From positions 119,519 through 183,518 of the forward strand of contig CAZBIC010000008.1 of NCBI GenBank assembly GCA_964491875.1: a stretch of 64,000 nt of DNA, given 5' to 3'. Positions 45,501 to 53,293 of this stretch are shown here, piece by piece. Source of the DNA: JADJPG01 sp964491875 (lineage in GTDB: Bacteria > Verrucomicrobiota > Verrucomicrobiia > Limisphaerales > JADJPG01). Made by a program: the position numbers and the translations under genes. Under the pieces are notes generated by a model. That model was given only the letters and a program-made list of their open reading frames with translations. It made no database searches and was not told where the DNA came from. Each line of letters opens with the position of its first letter. Position 1 is the stretch's first letter.

Positions 45501-46076
45501 GGAACCGCGATGCCCTTTCAGTGTGCGGACCACACTGCGCGTCTCGGATGAGATGAGGTCCACCTCGCCGTAGCGGGCGGCGGCGATGAGCTTCGGTCCA
45601 GTGGCGAATTCGATGGCTTGAATCGATCGCCGCGGCGGTACCGTCGGCTTGATCGCAGGCAGCTTCAGTTCGCGGACGAGTTTCTCCGGCTCCTTGGGTG
45701 GCGGCGCGCCCGCATCAATCCATGCCTTGACCGTTGTGATTTCCTCGACGGTCAACTTCTTACGTTTTCCCGGCGGCATGATCCACTTCTTGCCGTCCTT
45801 TTGGAGCGTTCCCTCGACCACTTTCACCAACAAGCTTTCGGCGCTGCGACCGGGCTTCAGTACGGTGCCGGATTCACCACCCTTCATAAACGCTTCGAAC
45901 GTTTCCATCACCAGCTTGCCTTCGGGTTCCTGCGCGGCATGGCAGTCGAGGCAATGCTCAGCGAAGATGGCGTTCACGGAGGAGTAATCATTCGTCGCGG
46001 CGCCGCGCGACAGAACTGGGAAGAAGACGAGCAGCGAAGCCGCGAAGGCGCGAAGGAGTTTTCCGAATGGGCGCAT
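42507..46076 (-). CDS. Secreted haem-motif (PSCyt1-like) and WD40-repeat protein with PPC-type domains
   Basis: The 1,189-residue protein has a signal peptide (LLRAFAASLLVFFPVLSRGA) and a planctomycete-type c-type cytochrome module with CLDCH (residues 42-46) and KWIMPPGKRKKLTVEEI. A WD40 propeller at about residues 150-440 has repeats such as LKGHRGSVNALAFTTDGKQL, IEGHKDALYAVAISPDGQTL and LSAHNGAIYDLAFRPDGKIL. The C-terminal half is all-beta, with repeated DSDSFDFEAKAGQTVVLEL and DADLFRFEAKAGEALVLETD segments typical of bacterial pre-peptidase C-terminal domains. Proteins of this type accompany the DUF1549/DUF1501 genes in the phylum; a function in envelope-associated polymer handling is suspected but unproven. 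Confidence 0.9.
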   Translation of the reverse strand: MRPFGKLLRAFAASLLVFFPVLSRGAATNDYSSVNAIFAEHCLDCHAAQEPEGKLVMETFEAFMKGGESGTVLKPGRSAESLLVKVVEGTLQKDGKKWIMPPGKRKKLTVEEITTVKAWIDAGAPPPKEPEKLVRELKLPAIKPTVPPRRSIQAIEFATGPKLIAAARYGEVDLISSETRSVVRTLKGHRGSVNALAFTTDGKQLAAAAGEPALFGEVKIWNVADGKLLRTIEGHKDALYAVAISPDGQTLATGSYDQKIKMWELATGKELQTLSAHNGAIYDLAFRPDGKILASASGDRTIKLWTVATGKRVETFSQPLKEQNALSWSPDGKRLAAAGADNRIRVWEISESAAETTNPLLVSKFAHEGAILNVAFSLDGKTLLSTADDLTLKSWDAKEVTEKLLFEKQPDVTPAIAFLADDKRIAVGRQDGTVAFYETEKPRALPPPAPELKSVSPRGLSRGKPTTLKLAGAHLLGVTNVQATNPDLRVLSRSATSANEIQILVEASLKTPRGEYELSVQSSGGESAKVKVYVDNLPQLSEATATNVITLPAGIWGAIDTPGDSDSFDFEAKAGQTVVLELAVKSIGSKLANGFLTLLDSRGSVLTSDSGFDGGDRLLAFKISASGRYTAKVSDQMLTASPDHIYRLSLGELPIVTGIFPLGVGANAETEIQLSGHNLPPHATAKVKASAPGEMEVPIDSERFRKQRAFRVIVRDEPQFAEQEPNDSPANATMLAQRGSAHGRIDRVGDADLFRFEAKAGEALVLETDAARRGSPVDTRLEVLHPDGRPVARLLLRAVRNTAINFRSVDSNGTGMRLDNYEEMELTEYLYMSGDVMRLFRMPQGPDSDMMMFTSTGKRRAYFDTTAVAHALDEQGFIVEPHPLGARLPVNGLPVFTLNFENDDDGERKLGSDSKIHFTAPTNGNYLVRVTDTRGHGGDTFAYRLITREAKPDFTVSLSGANPTVAPGSGQSFTVNAERADGFDSDIRVEISGLPEGFSVTTPVIIEAGHTEAKGSIHAAMSAPKPTSSVATKVTATAMVGGKRVTKDVNTLGTIKLGEKPKLYVSLEPYSETATNHFDPAVVPSKPLELTIAPGQTIPAWLKIHRNGHQDLVTFFAENLPHGVIVADIGLNGVLIPKGESERQIFFNAAKWVPEQDRLFYMIEQQAGRQTSRPVLLKVRKAAQAASAK

Positions 46077-46146
46077 GACGGAAAACTAGAGACGCTCCGA
46101 TGCATTGCCGAGCGAAAATCCTGAGTGATTCAACCTGCGGAAGAAT

Positions 46147-46277
46147 AGAAGGCAACCAAGAGAACGAAGAAGTGGGGCAACTTCCAAATCGAGTCTCCGC
46201 AAGGGCGTCGACTTCGTTTCCTTCGTTCTGTTCTGTGAAGCGAAGGCGTAATGCGCCGAATCGGAGTTCGGCGCTCC
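46147..46277. repeat. REP-like unit with partner inverted repeat upstream of the WD40/haem gene
   Basis: A single right-type palindrome occupies 46253-46277. Before it, the arm at 46147-46169 (AGAAGGCAACCAAGAGAACG) and the arm at 46212-46235 (ends TTCGTTCTGTTCTG) form an imperfect inverted repeat of the same AAGGNAACNAAG type seen inside the 13.1 kb copy. The left palindrome unit is missing, so this looks like a decayed or half copy of the composite element. Confidence 0.7.
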
Positions 46278-46287
46278 GGCCCATTGG

Positions 46288-47301
46288 TCAGAGCCCCGGT
46301 TCGCGTTTCGGCGAGAACAGCGTCGCGCGTTTCTGGCCTTCGGCGATTTGGTCCTTCGTCATTTCCGCGGCGATGAGGTCGCGATTCTTCGCGCCGTTCG
46401 CGTGACCTTGCGCGGCGGCGAGATTGAAGAACTTGTACGCCTCCACGTAGTCCTGCGGGACACCCTGACCGCGTGCCAGCAGCAGACCGAAGTTCGTTTG
46501 TGCCCCGGGCACGCCTTGTTCAGCGGCCTTGCGGAACCACTGCGCGGATTCGGTTTCGTTCTTCGGCACGCCCTGGCCGGCGGCGAGGAGCATGGCGAGA
46601 TTGTTCTGCGCGATGCCGTCACCGCGTTCGGCGGCCTTGCGATACCAGTTCGCCGCCTCGACTTCGCTCTTCGTCACGCCACGTCCGTGGTCGTGCATAA
46701 AGCCGAGGGAACATTGCGCCACCGCGTGATTCTGTTCGGCGGCTTTCTGAAACCATTTCACCGCCTCGGCATCGTTCTGCGGCGCGCCCTGGCCGTTCAC
46801 CAGTTTGCGCCCGAGAAGATATTGAGCTTCCGCGAGACCGCCTTCCGCCGCGGCGTGAAGCCACTGGAGTGACTCGGCTTCGTTTGCGACGACACCGCGT
46901 CCGGCTTCGAGTGCGAGGCTGAGCTGCAACTGCGCGCGCGAATGGTTCTTCTCGGCGGCCTTGCGCCACCACTTCACGGCCTCAACGTGGTTAAGCGGCG
47001 CACCGTCGCCTTTGTCGATCATGAGGCCGAGCTTGAACTGAGCTTCGGGATCGCCGCTCGCGGCGGCGGCTTTGGTGGTGTCGAATGCGGAAAGAGCGGG
47101 TGGCGGAAGGACTGGAGCGGCGACCCGTTCGGCATCAAGCAGCGCGATCATTTCGGTGGCGGGCAGCCAGTCGGCGAGGCCTTCGCGCCAGGCGAGATCG
47201 GCCTTGAGAATCTTTCGCTCGGCGAAGTGCAGTCGGAACTCCGACTCCGGGTAGGGCCCGAACTGCTCGCCGTTGATGAGGACGTGGATGCGATTCGACA
47301 T
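46288..47301 (-). CDS. GYF_2-like/Sel1-repeat protein
   Basis: The 337-residue protein starts with a GYF_2-like domain (IHVLINGEQFGPYPESEF to ADWLPATEMIALL, residues 5-53), known in other proteins to bind proline-rich partners. After a linker it has seven or so Sel1-type repeats of about 36 residues: AQFKLGLMIDKGDGAPLNHV, EAVKWWRKAAEKNHSRAQ, AQYLLGRKLVNGQGAPQND, AQCSLGFMHDHGRGVTKSE and similar units. No signal peptide or membrane segment is seen. It is probably a scaffold; the partner is unknown. It ends just downstream of a dispersed repeat. Confidence 0.88.
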   Translation of the reverse strand: MSNRIHVLINGEQFGPYPESEFRLHFAERKILKADLAWREGLADWLPATEMIALLDAERVAAPVLPPPALSAFDTTKAAAASGDPEAQFKLGLMIDKGDGAPLNHVEAVKWWRKAAEKNHSRAQLQLSLALEAGRGVVANEAESLQWLHAAAEGGLAEAQYLLGRKLVNGQGAPQNDAEAVKWFQKAAEQNHAVAQCSLGFMHDHGRGVTKSEVEAANWYRKAAERGDGIAQNNLAMLLAAGQGVPKNETESAQWFRKAAEQGVPGAQTNFGLLLARGQGVPQDYVEAYKFFNLAAAQGHANGAKNRDLIAAEMTKDQIAEGQKRATLFSPKREPGL

Positions 47302-47367
47302 CGGTCGTTGACCGCACAGTAGGCGAAACGCGCGCCGGGTCGGAAGTCTTTTTGCTCCGACAGCGAG

Positions 47368-48879
47368 CTATTGCGCCTTTCCGTTCAGCGTCGGGCGTTT
47401 GGTCGCGCCGAAGCCGACGTTCGTTTCGCTGTCGAACGTCAGGTTGTCGCCGGTGAGCGTGAGTTTCAGCGTGAGATGGTAGGGGGTTTCGACGGCGCAG
47501 ATCTTGATCTGGAGCGAGTCATCTGCCGTCCAGCCGAAGGTGCCGGCGAGTGGCTCATCCGGAAAGTCCGCGAGGTAACCACCGGCGAACGGTCCGCGGC
47601 CGGAACGCCACTGACGATGGCCGCAAGCCACTTTCGCGTCGCGACCGTTCACGCGAATGGTGAGGTTGAGTTCGCCGTTCGCCGCAGTGGCGAGTTGCAC
47701 GCTCTCGAGTTTTTGATCGTTCACCGGGAACGTATAGGTGCGGTTGGCGAGGCGGCTCGTTTGTGGAGACGTCGCGGCGCCGGCGGCGGGCTTGATTTCG
47801 AGAGCGGCGAGACGGTCTGTGAGTTGTTTCTGCGTGGCGCGGTCGGCTTTCATCTTCTTCGGTGCCAGCGCGGGGAGGAGTTGGTCCCAGAGGACATTGA
47901 GCACGGCCTGCATATCTTTCACGCCACTGGTGATGGCGACGACGGTGTCTTGATCGGGCAACACGACGCAGTATTGGCCGAACGCGCCGTCGCCACGGTA
48001 GGCGTTGTTGCGGCTGCGCCAGAATTGGAAGCCGTAGCCCTGGTTCCAATCGCTCTTGGGATTGCTGCCATTGGAGACTTGTCGCGCGGTGGCCTGTTCG
48101 ATCCACGAGGCGGGCAGGAGCTGTTTGCCGTTCCACTTTCCTTTCTGGAGATAGAGCTGGCCGAACTTCGCGATGTCCTCAGTGCGAACCCGCAGCCCGT
48201 AGCCGCCGAGGGAGATGCCTTCGAAGTTCGTGTCCCAAACGGGATTCGAAATGCCGAGCGGTTCAAAGAGGCGCGGCCGCAGGTAATCGAGAGCGGTCTG
48301 CCCGGTGAGCTTCTGCACGATGGCGGACTGCATGAAGGTGGCGGGCGTGTTGTATTTGAAGTGCGTGCCGGGGAGATGCGGGACGGGTTGGGCGAGGAAG
48401 GATTTCGCGGAGATTTTGTCCGGGGCGACGGGCGGCTCGTCTTGGTGCCCGGTGGACATCGTCAAGATGTCGCGCACGCGCATGGCCTTGAGATTGCCGG
48501 AAGGCTCGGCCGGGGCGTCGCCGGGAAAGAATTTCAACACTTCGTCGTCGATAGTCAGCTTGCCTTCCGCGACGGCGAAGCCCACGGCGGTGGAGGCGAA
48601 GCTTTTGCTGAGCGAGTAGAGAACGTGGTTGTGCTGTGGCCCATACGGTTTCCACCAGCCTTCGAGGATCACCTTGCCGTGGCGCACGAGCATGACGCTG
48701 TGCATGCCGTCGATCTTCTCGTCGAGCGTGTTCACGAAGTTCAGGAGCGCAGCGGACGAGATGCCTTGCGATTCCGGCGTGCTGCGAGGGAGCGGTTGTT
48801 CCGCCGCCAACAGGCTGGTAATCGAGACGAGGACGGCGGCGAGCGTGAAGACGAGGCGTCGAGAGTATGGGGCTTTCAT
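47368..48879 (-). CDS. Secreted serine hydrolase (class C beta-lactamase/penicillin-binding fold)
   Basis: The start at 48879 gives a signal peptide (MKAPYSRRLVFTLAAVLVSI, cleavage near LLAAEQP). The 503-residue protein has the nucleophile motif SLSK (S89 to K92), followed by AVGFAVAEGKLTIDDEVLKF, LKAMRVRDILTMSTGH, and a tyrosine region FKYNTPATFMQSAIVQK. The family third motif (H/K-x-G) is present as GDGAFGQYCVV with an altered first residue. It is an exported esterase, DD-peptidase-like or beta-lactamase-like enzyme; the substrate is unclear. A C-terminal extension of about 120 residues is strand-rich (LNLTIRVNGRDAKVACG). Its upstream side is bounded by a long REP-like palindrome. Confidence 0.9.
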   Translation of the reverse strand: MKAPYSRRLVFTLAAVLVSITSLLAAEQPLPRSTPESQGISSAALLNFVNTLDEKIDGMHSVMLVRHGKVILEGWWKPYGPQHNHVLYSLSKSFASTAVGFAVAEGKLTIDDEVLKFFPGDAPAEPSGNLKAMRVRDILTMSTGHQDEPPVAPDKISAKSFLAQPVPHLPGTHFKYNTPATFMQSAIVQKLTGQTALDYLRPRLFEPLGISNPVWDTNFEGISLGGYGLRVRTEDIAKFGQLYLQKGKWNGKQLLPASWIEQATARQVSNGSNPKSDWNQGYGFQFWRSRNNAYRGDGAFGQYCVVLPDQDTVVAITSGVKDMQAVLNVLWDQLLPALAPKKMKADRATQKQLTDRLAALEIKPAAGAATSPQTSRLANRTYTFPVNDQKLESVQLATAANGELNLTIRVNGRDAKVACGHRQWRSGRGPFAGGYLADFPDEPLAGTFGWTADDSLQIKICAVETPYHLTLKLTLTGDNLTFDSETNVGFGATKRPTLNGKAQ

Positions 48880-48949
48880 GGTGACGAGTGAGAGTTGTTG
48901 CGCGAAGCGCAAGCGCTGTCACGAACGAAAGCGTCCTTGGATCGCGAAC

Positions 48950-49020
48950 GGAGCGCCGAACTCCGATTCGGCGCGTTGTAGAACCTTCCTTCTACGCGCC
49001 GATTCGGAGATCGGCGCTCC
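48950..49020. repeat. 71 bp near-perfect long palindrome of two REP-like units
   Basis: Left unit 48950-48975 and inverted right unit 48995-49020 enclose GTAGAA/TTCTAC around CCTTCC, so nearly the whole element folds as one hairpin. It separates the DUF1549 gene from the serine hydrolase gene on the minus strand and is the most intact copy of the family in the window. Confidence 0.88.
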
Positions 49021-49035
49021 TGGTGAGTTGCCGCC

Positions 49036-51264
49036 TCAGTGATTGAAGAGAAACTCCCGGCTGCTGAGCATCGCCCAGAAGATGTCTTCCAGCACGGCGC
49101 GGCGTTCGGCGTCCTTTGCGCCGGCAAGCGCTTTGAGGAAGCGCTCCTTCTCCGCAGGGGTTGGGAGCCTCGAAAGGCTCGTGAGGCTGGCTTCTTCGAT
49201 CAGCTTCGCGTCGGACAATTTCTCATCGAGGAGCTTCGCTACGATGCTGTCTTTCGAGGTGAGTTTCTTGTTCACGGTATCGCCGTTCGCGATGTGCAGC
49301 GCCTGGCTCATGCTCGGTTCTGCGGTGCGTTCGCATTCGCACGTCTTCACGCGATCCGGGCGGCCGAAGGTTTCGAGGAAGTAGCTGAACGCGCGCGTAT
49401 CCGGCAGTTGAAGCGCGCGCAATCCCGCCGGGTACTTCTCGCCGATGCCGCGGTTCTGGTTACGAAGGTCGAGGCGAAACTCCGTCGGGACAGCGGTCAC
49501 TTGCGAATACGCATCAAGGAGCACCTCGGCCATCAGGCGCTTCGGATAGTAGCGCGAGTAGAAGCGCTGGTCTGCGGCGTTCTCCGGCAATGCGACGCTG
49601 CTGAGCTGGTAGGTTTCGCTCTGCAGGATGGTGCGCATGAGCGCCTTGAGATCGAACTTCTGGTCGGCGAGATGATTCGCGGCGGCGCTGAGCAGCTTCT
49701 CGTTACTCGCGGGATTGGTGATGCGCAGATCGTCGACTTTCTCGACCAGCCCGACGCCGTAAAAGTTCGCCCACACGCGGTTCACGATTGCGCGGGCGAA
49801 GTAGGTGTTATCGCGTGAAGTCAGCCAGTCGGCCAGCGCGGAGCGGCGGTCATTGGGATCGTCGATGGACAAGGCGTGGCCGTCGAGCGGCTTTGGTTTC
49901 TGCGGTCGGCCCGTCAGTGGCTGATTGATGTTCCCCTCGCTCGCCGCGAAGATGATCTTCTCGCCGTCACCGCTGCCGGTCTTGGAGCGCACGCGTGCAA
50001 AGAGATTCGCGAAGCCGAAGTATTCGTCGTTGGTCCACTTCTCCATCGGGTGGTTATGGCACTTCGCGCAGTTGATCGACATGCCGAGGAACGCCTGCGA
50101 CGTGGTCTCGGCCATATTCGGCGGGTCCTCGTGCAGCGCGTAGAAGTTCGCTGCGCCGTTCTCCAGCGTGCTGCCGCGTGCGGTGACGAGTTCGCGGACG
50201 AACCGATCCCAGGGCGTGTTGGCGGCGACGTTGTTGCGAATCCAGTTGTAGTAGCTCCACATCGCGGCGGGTCGCAGGCGTTCGCTGTTCACGAGCAACA
50301 GATCGCTCCACTTGTAGCTCCAGTAATCCACGAACTCCGAGCGGGCGAGGAGGGAATCGATGAGGCGGTCGCGTTTGCTGGAGCTCGTGTCGGCGAGGAA
50401 CACCCGCACTTCCTCCGCGGTCGGCAGCACGCCGATGGTGTCGAGGAACGCGCGTCGGATGAAGACTTCGTCCGTGGCGCGCGGCGACGGCGGGATGTTC
50501 AACTCGCGCAGCTTCGCAATGACTTCGTCGTCGATGAAGTTTCGGCGCGGCGCTTTCGCGAAGGCGTCGGCGGGAACCTTGTTCGTGAACGGCGCGGTAA
50601 ACGTGGCGATGGCGATGCGGCTGAGAAACCACGCGGTGATGGCGCCTTCACCGAAACCGGCGACCTTCACACTACCGCTTTCGTCCACGGTGGTGACGGA
50701 AGCATTCGCATCGGTGAACTTCGCCCAGCGCGTCACGTCCTGCACCGAACCGTCGGAGAACATCGCCTTGACGGTGAGTTGCTGCGCATCGCCGGGCTTC
50801 AGGGTCGCGTGCTCAGGCGAGACTTCGAGCTTGGTGATTCGCGCGTCATCCGCCTTTGGCGGCGGTGCACCGGCGGCGATCCATTCTGAGAGGATTTTGT
50901 ATTCGAGCGAACCAACCTCGAACTTCGTCCCGCCCTTGTGCGGCACTGCGCCGGTAGGTTTCAGAAGGAGGAGGCTGCGGGCTGGATCGCTGAGCACGAT
51001 ACGACGTCCCAGTGCGCTACGCGTGATCGACTTCCAATCGCCCTCGTCATCATAGCCGCGCAGCGACAGCCGGAATCCACCCTGACCCGCCGCCGCTCCG
51101 TGGCACGCGCCGGAACTGCACCCGGCCTTCGCCAATACGGGCTGAACATGATTGCGGAAGGGCCATGCAGTGTTCGTCGCAGCGCGTGCGGTCGTGGTAA
51201 CGAGCAGCGAGAAGAAGATTGCCCGCGAAACACGCGAAAAAGCGCTAAAGGGAGAAAGAGTCAT
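49036..51264 (-). CDS. Secreted DUF1549/DUF1553 protein with haem-like motifs
   Basis: The start at 51264 gives MTLSPFSAFSRVSRAIFFSL, a signal peptide. The 742-residue protein has a variant haem motif CSSGACH (C49, C54, H55; four residues between the cysteines), an Ig-like Big_2 segment (KLEVSPEHATLKPGDAQQLT), the DUF1549 domain (DEVFIRRAFLDTIGVLPTAE) with an internal CAKCHNHP, and the DUF1553 domain (RSALADWLTSRDNTYFARAI, VNRVWANFYGVGLVEKVDD). These proteins are nearly restricted to Planctomycetota and Verrucomicrobiota and are usually followed or preceded directly by a DUF1501 gene. Part of the signal peptide lies in a direct repeat shared with the other side of the GxxExxY gene. Confidence 0.92.
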   Translation of the reverse strand: MTLSPFSAFSRVSRAIFFSLLVTTTARAATNTAWPFRNHVQPVLAKAGCSSGACHGAAAGQGGFRLSLRGYDDEGDWKSITRSALGRRIVLSDPARSLLLLKPTGAVPHKGGTKFEVGSLEYKILSEWIAAGAPPPKADDARITKLEVSPEHATLKPGDAQQLTVKAMFSDGSVQDVTRWAKFTDANASVTTVDESGSVKVAGFGEGAITAWFLSRIAIATFTAPFTNKVPADAFAKAPRRNFIDDEVIAKLRELNIPPSPRATDEVFIRRAFLDTIGVLPTAEEVRVFLADTSSSKRDRLIDSLLARSEFVDYWSYKWSDLLLVNSERLRPAAMWSYYNWIRNNVAANTPWDRFVRELVTARGSTLENGAANFYALHEDPPNMAETTSQAFLGMSINCAKCHNHPMEKWTNDEYFGFANLFARVRSKTGSGDGEKIIFAASEGNINQPLTGRPQKPKPLDGHALSIDDPNDRRSALADWLTSRDNTYFARAIVNRVWANFYGVGLVEKVDDLRITNPASNEKLLSAAANHLADQKFDLKALMRTILQSETYQLSSVALPENAADQRFYSRYYPKRLMAEVLLDAYSQVTAVPTEFRLDLRNQNRGIGEKYPAGLRALQLPDTRAFSYFLETFGRPDRVKTCECERTAEPSMSQALHIANGDTVNKKLTSKDSIVAKLLDEKLSDAKLIEEASLTSLSRLPTPAEKERFLKALAGAKDAERRAVLEDIFWAMLSSREFLFNH
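51221..51249 (+). repeat. Direct repeat copy 1 flanking the GxxExxY gene
   Basis: The segment begins GCCCGCGAAACACGCGAAAA and matches 51679-51708 with only three G/T differences in 29 bases. It lies inside the signal-peptide codons of the DUF1549 gene and over the stop codon of the GxxExxY gene. Confidence 0.85.
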
Positions 51265-51661
51265 CGGGCTTGGAGAGGTTGGTGTTGGCGAGGCGTTCCC
51301 ATTCGAGGCGCGGGTAGTGGCCGAAGTTGACGAGCAAGCCAAGTTTGTAACCGGTGGCTTTGAGATAATTGATGACTTGGGCGCGATGTTCGTCGGCCAG
51401 AAGTGTCACAGCCTTCAACTCGACGATAATCTTGCCGTAGCAGATAAAGTCTGGCTCGTAGTGTTGCTTCAAGGGGCGACTGCGATAAGAGAGCGGAAGC
51501 TTCGGTTTGGCGATGAACGGGATGTTCAGGTGTGCCAACTCGATCTCCATGCATTCCTGATAAACGGGTTCGAGGAAGCCACAGCCTTTGTCTTTGTATA
51601 CATTGAAGCAGGCACCAACGATGGCGTAGCACTCTTCTTTGTAGATAAGCTCTGTGTCCAT
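51245..51661 (-). CDS. GxxExxY-family protein
   Basis: The 138-residue protein carries the defining motif GFLEPVYQE and other family blocks: ECYAIVGACFNVYKDKGCGF, IPFIAKPKLPLSYRSRPLKQ, YEPDFICYGKIIVELKAV, AQVINYLKATGYKLGLLVNF and the end FGHYPRLEWERL. The DFICYGKIIVELKAV strand pattern suggests a PD-(D/E)XK nuclease-like fold (conserved D, E and K), as proposed for the family; function is unknown. Genes of this type occur in many dispersed copies in Verrucomicrobiota genomes. Its stop overlaps the DUF1549 start region by 20 bp, and it is bordered by direct repeats, suggesting insertion between DUF1501 and DUF1549. Confidence 0.9.
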   Translation of the reverse strand: MDTELIYKEECYAIVGACFNVYKDKGCGFLEPVYQECMEIELAHLNIPFIAKPKLPLSYRSRPLKQHYEPDFICYGKIIVELKAVTLLADEHRAQVINYLKATGYKLGLLVNFGHYPRLEWERLANTNLSKPDDSFSL

Positions 51662-51678
51662 TGGTCTTCAATTTGTCT

Positions 51679-51746
51679 GCCCGCTAAACACGCTAAAAAG
51701 CGCGAAAACAGAATTCTTCTTTTGCGTCATTTCGCGTGTTTAGCGG
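51679..51746 (+). repeat. Direct repeat copy 2 plus inverted partner, upstream border of the GxxExxY gene
   Basis: Copy 2 of the direct repeat occupies 51679-51708 (begins GCCCGCTAAACACGCTAAAA). Its core CCGCTAAACACGC (51681-51693) recurs inverted as GCGTGTTTAGCGG (51734-51746), forming a 13 bp stem with a 40-base loop just after the DUF1501 gene. The stem might terminate that gene. Confidence 0.82.
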
Positions 51747-51751
51747 ATCAA

Positions 51752-53131
51752 TCACAGCAGCTCCCGAATTGGTTGCGTGCCGAAATCGACCAGTGGGAAT
51801 GGCCGTCCAGCCGGGCCGGGCAGGTGCGTGTCGAGGTCGAGGCCGAGGGTGTGGTAGATGGTGGCCACAATCTCCTTTGGCGCGATGGGACGCTCGACGG
51901 GATACGCGCCGATTTCGTCGCTCTTGCCGACGACGCGCCCGCCTTTCACACCGCCGCCGGCGAAATAAACCGTCCAGCATTGCGGCCAGTGGTCGCGACC
52001 ACCGGCGGGATTGATGCGCGGCGTGCGGCCGAACTCGGAGAGGTTCGCCACGAGCGTGGTGTCGAGCAGGCCGCGCTGGACGAGGTCTTCGAGCAGCGCG
52101 CTGTAGCCCTGATCATACATCGGCGCGACGATGTCCTTCATGCCGGCGATGCTGGTGAAGGGTTTCGAGCCGTGGATGTCCCAGGAGATTTCGTCGAAGA
52201 CGGTGATGAAGGTGTTGATGGTGACGAAGCGCACGCCGGCCTCGACGAGGCGGCGCGCGAGCAGGCAGCACTGGCCGAAGCGCGTCATGCCGTAACGCTC
52301 GCGGACCTTCAGCGGCTCCTTCGTGAGGTCGAAGGCTTCGCGGGCCTTGGTGCTCGTCATCAGGCGATAGGCGCTGGCGAAGTTCGCGTCCATCAGCTTC
52401 GCGCTCTCGCTTGCCTCGAAACTCTTCACTGTGTCATCAACGACCTGGCGCAGCTCGCGGCGGCGTTGCAGTCGGGCTTCGCCAATCTCCTGCGGCGGGA
52501 GCAGGTCCGGGACTTTGAAATCTTTCTTCGATGGATCGGCGTTGAGCGCGAAAGGATCAAACGCCTTGCCGAGGAAGCCGGCGTCCTGGCCGTGCGGCAT
52601 GTTGCCGCCGGTCGGCCCCATCGGCTCGGGGAGGACGACGTTTGCGGGCATCTCGGTCTTGCGGCCCTTGAGAAATTCCAGCGCGCATCCGGCGTGCGGC
52701 GTGATGATGCCGCCGGTGAAGAGCCGTCCGGTCTGCATCATCTGATGTCCGGTGTCATGGACGGCGGCGGCGGTGTGATAGCAGGAGCGGACGAGGGAGA
52801 ACTTGTCCGCGAGCTTGGCGTGAAGCGGGAGAAGTTCGGACAGCTCGAAGGCGTCGCTCTTCGTGCGAATGGGTTTGAACGGCCCGCGAATCTCGCGCGG
52901 CGCATCCGGCTTCATGTCGAAGAGATCCAGCTGCGAAGGTGCGCCGAGATTGAAGATGAGGATGCACGCCTTGCCGTTGTCTTTGGCGCTGCCGGGCGAG
53001 GCGAGCGCTTGAACCTGAGCGAGCTTCGCCATCGAAAAGCCAAGCGCGCCGAGCGTGCCGACCTGGAGGAAGTCGCGTCGCGTGATGCCGTCGCAGGTGG
53101 TGATGGAACCGTTGCCGGAGACGTTGAGCAT
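51752..53131 (-). CDS. Secreted DUF1501 (sulfatase-like fold) protein
   Basis: The start at 53131 yields a twin-arginine signal (GITRRDFLQVGTLGALGFSM). The 459-residue protein has the DUF1501 pattern: CILIFNLGAPSQLDLFDMKP, LLPLHAKLADKFSLVRSCYH, PANVVLPEPMG, VRFVTINTFITVFDEISWDI, NLSEFGRTPRINPAGGRDHW and GGGVKGGRVVGKSDEIGAYP. The fold is related to alkaline phosphatase/sulfatase, with probable metal ligands in DLFDMKP and the final GRDHW. Its usual operon partner is a DUF1549/DUF1553 protein, here separated from it by the GxxExxY gene. Confidence 0.93.
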   Translation of the reverse strand: MLNVSGNGSITTCDGITRRDFLQVGTLGALGFSMAKLAQVQALASPGSAKDNGKACILIFNLGAPSQLDLFDMKPDAPREIRGPFKPIRTKSDAFELSELLPLHAKLADKFSLVRSCYHTAAAVHDTGHQMMQTGRLFTGGIITPHAGCALEFLKGRKTEMPANVVLPEPMGPTGGNMPHGQDAGFLGKAFDPFALNADPSKKDFKVPDLLPPQEIGEARLQRRRELRQVVDDTVKSFEASESAKLMDANFASAYRLMTSTKAREAFDLTKEPLKVRERYGMTRFGQCCLLARRLVEAGVRFVTINTFITVFDEISWDIHGSKPFTSIAGMKDIVAPMYDQGYSALLEDLVQRGLLDTTLVANLSEFGRTPRINPAGGRDHWPQCWTVYFAGGGVKGGRVVGKSDEIGAYPVERPIAPKEIVATIYHTLGLDLDTHLPGPAGRPFPLVDFGTQPIRELL

Positions 53132-53293
53132 AGCGTTGGGCTGGTGGAATTGTGCTTCTGATGACGATGGCAGTGGCGAAAAATTCGGGCAAGCGGTGAG
53201 TTCGACGAAATCAACTCCGGGCTGGCCACGTGAGGAGGCGGTCGTTACAAACCGTCGGAAGCCGGACGTGACACGGCGTAACGCAACGATTCG

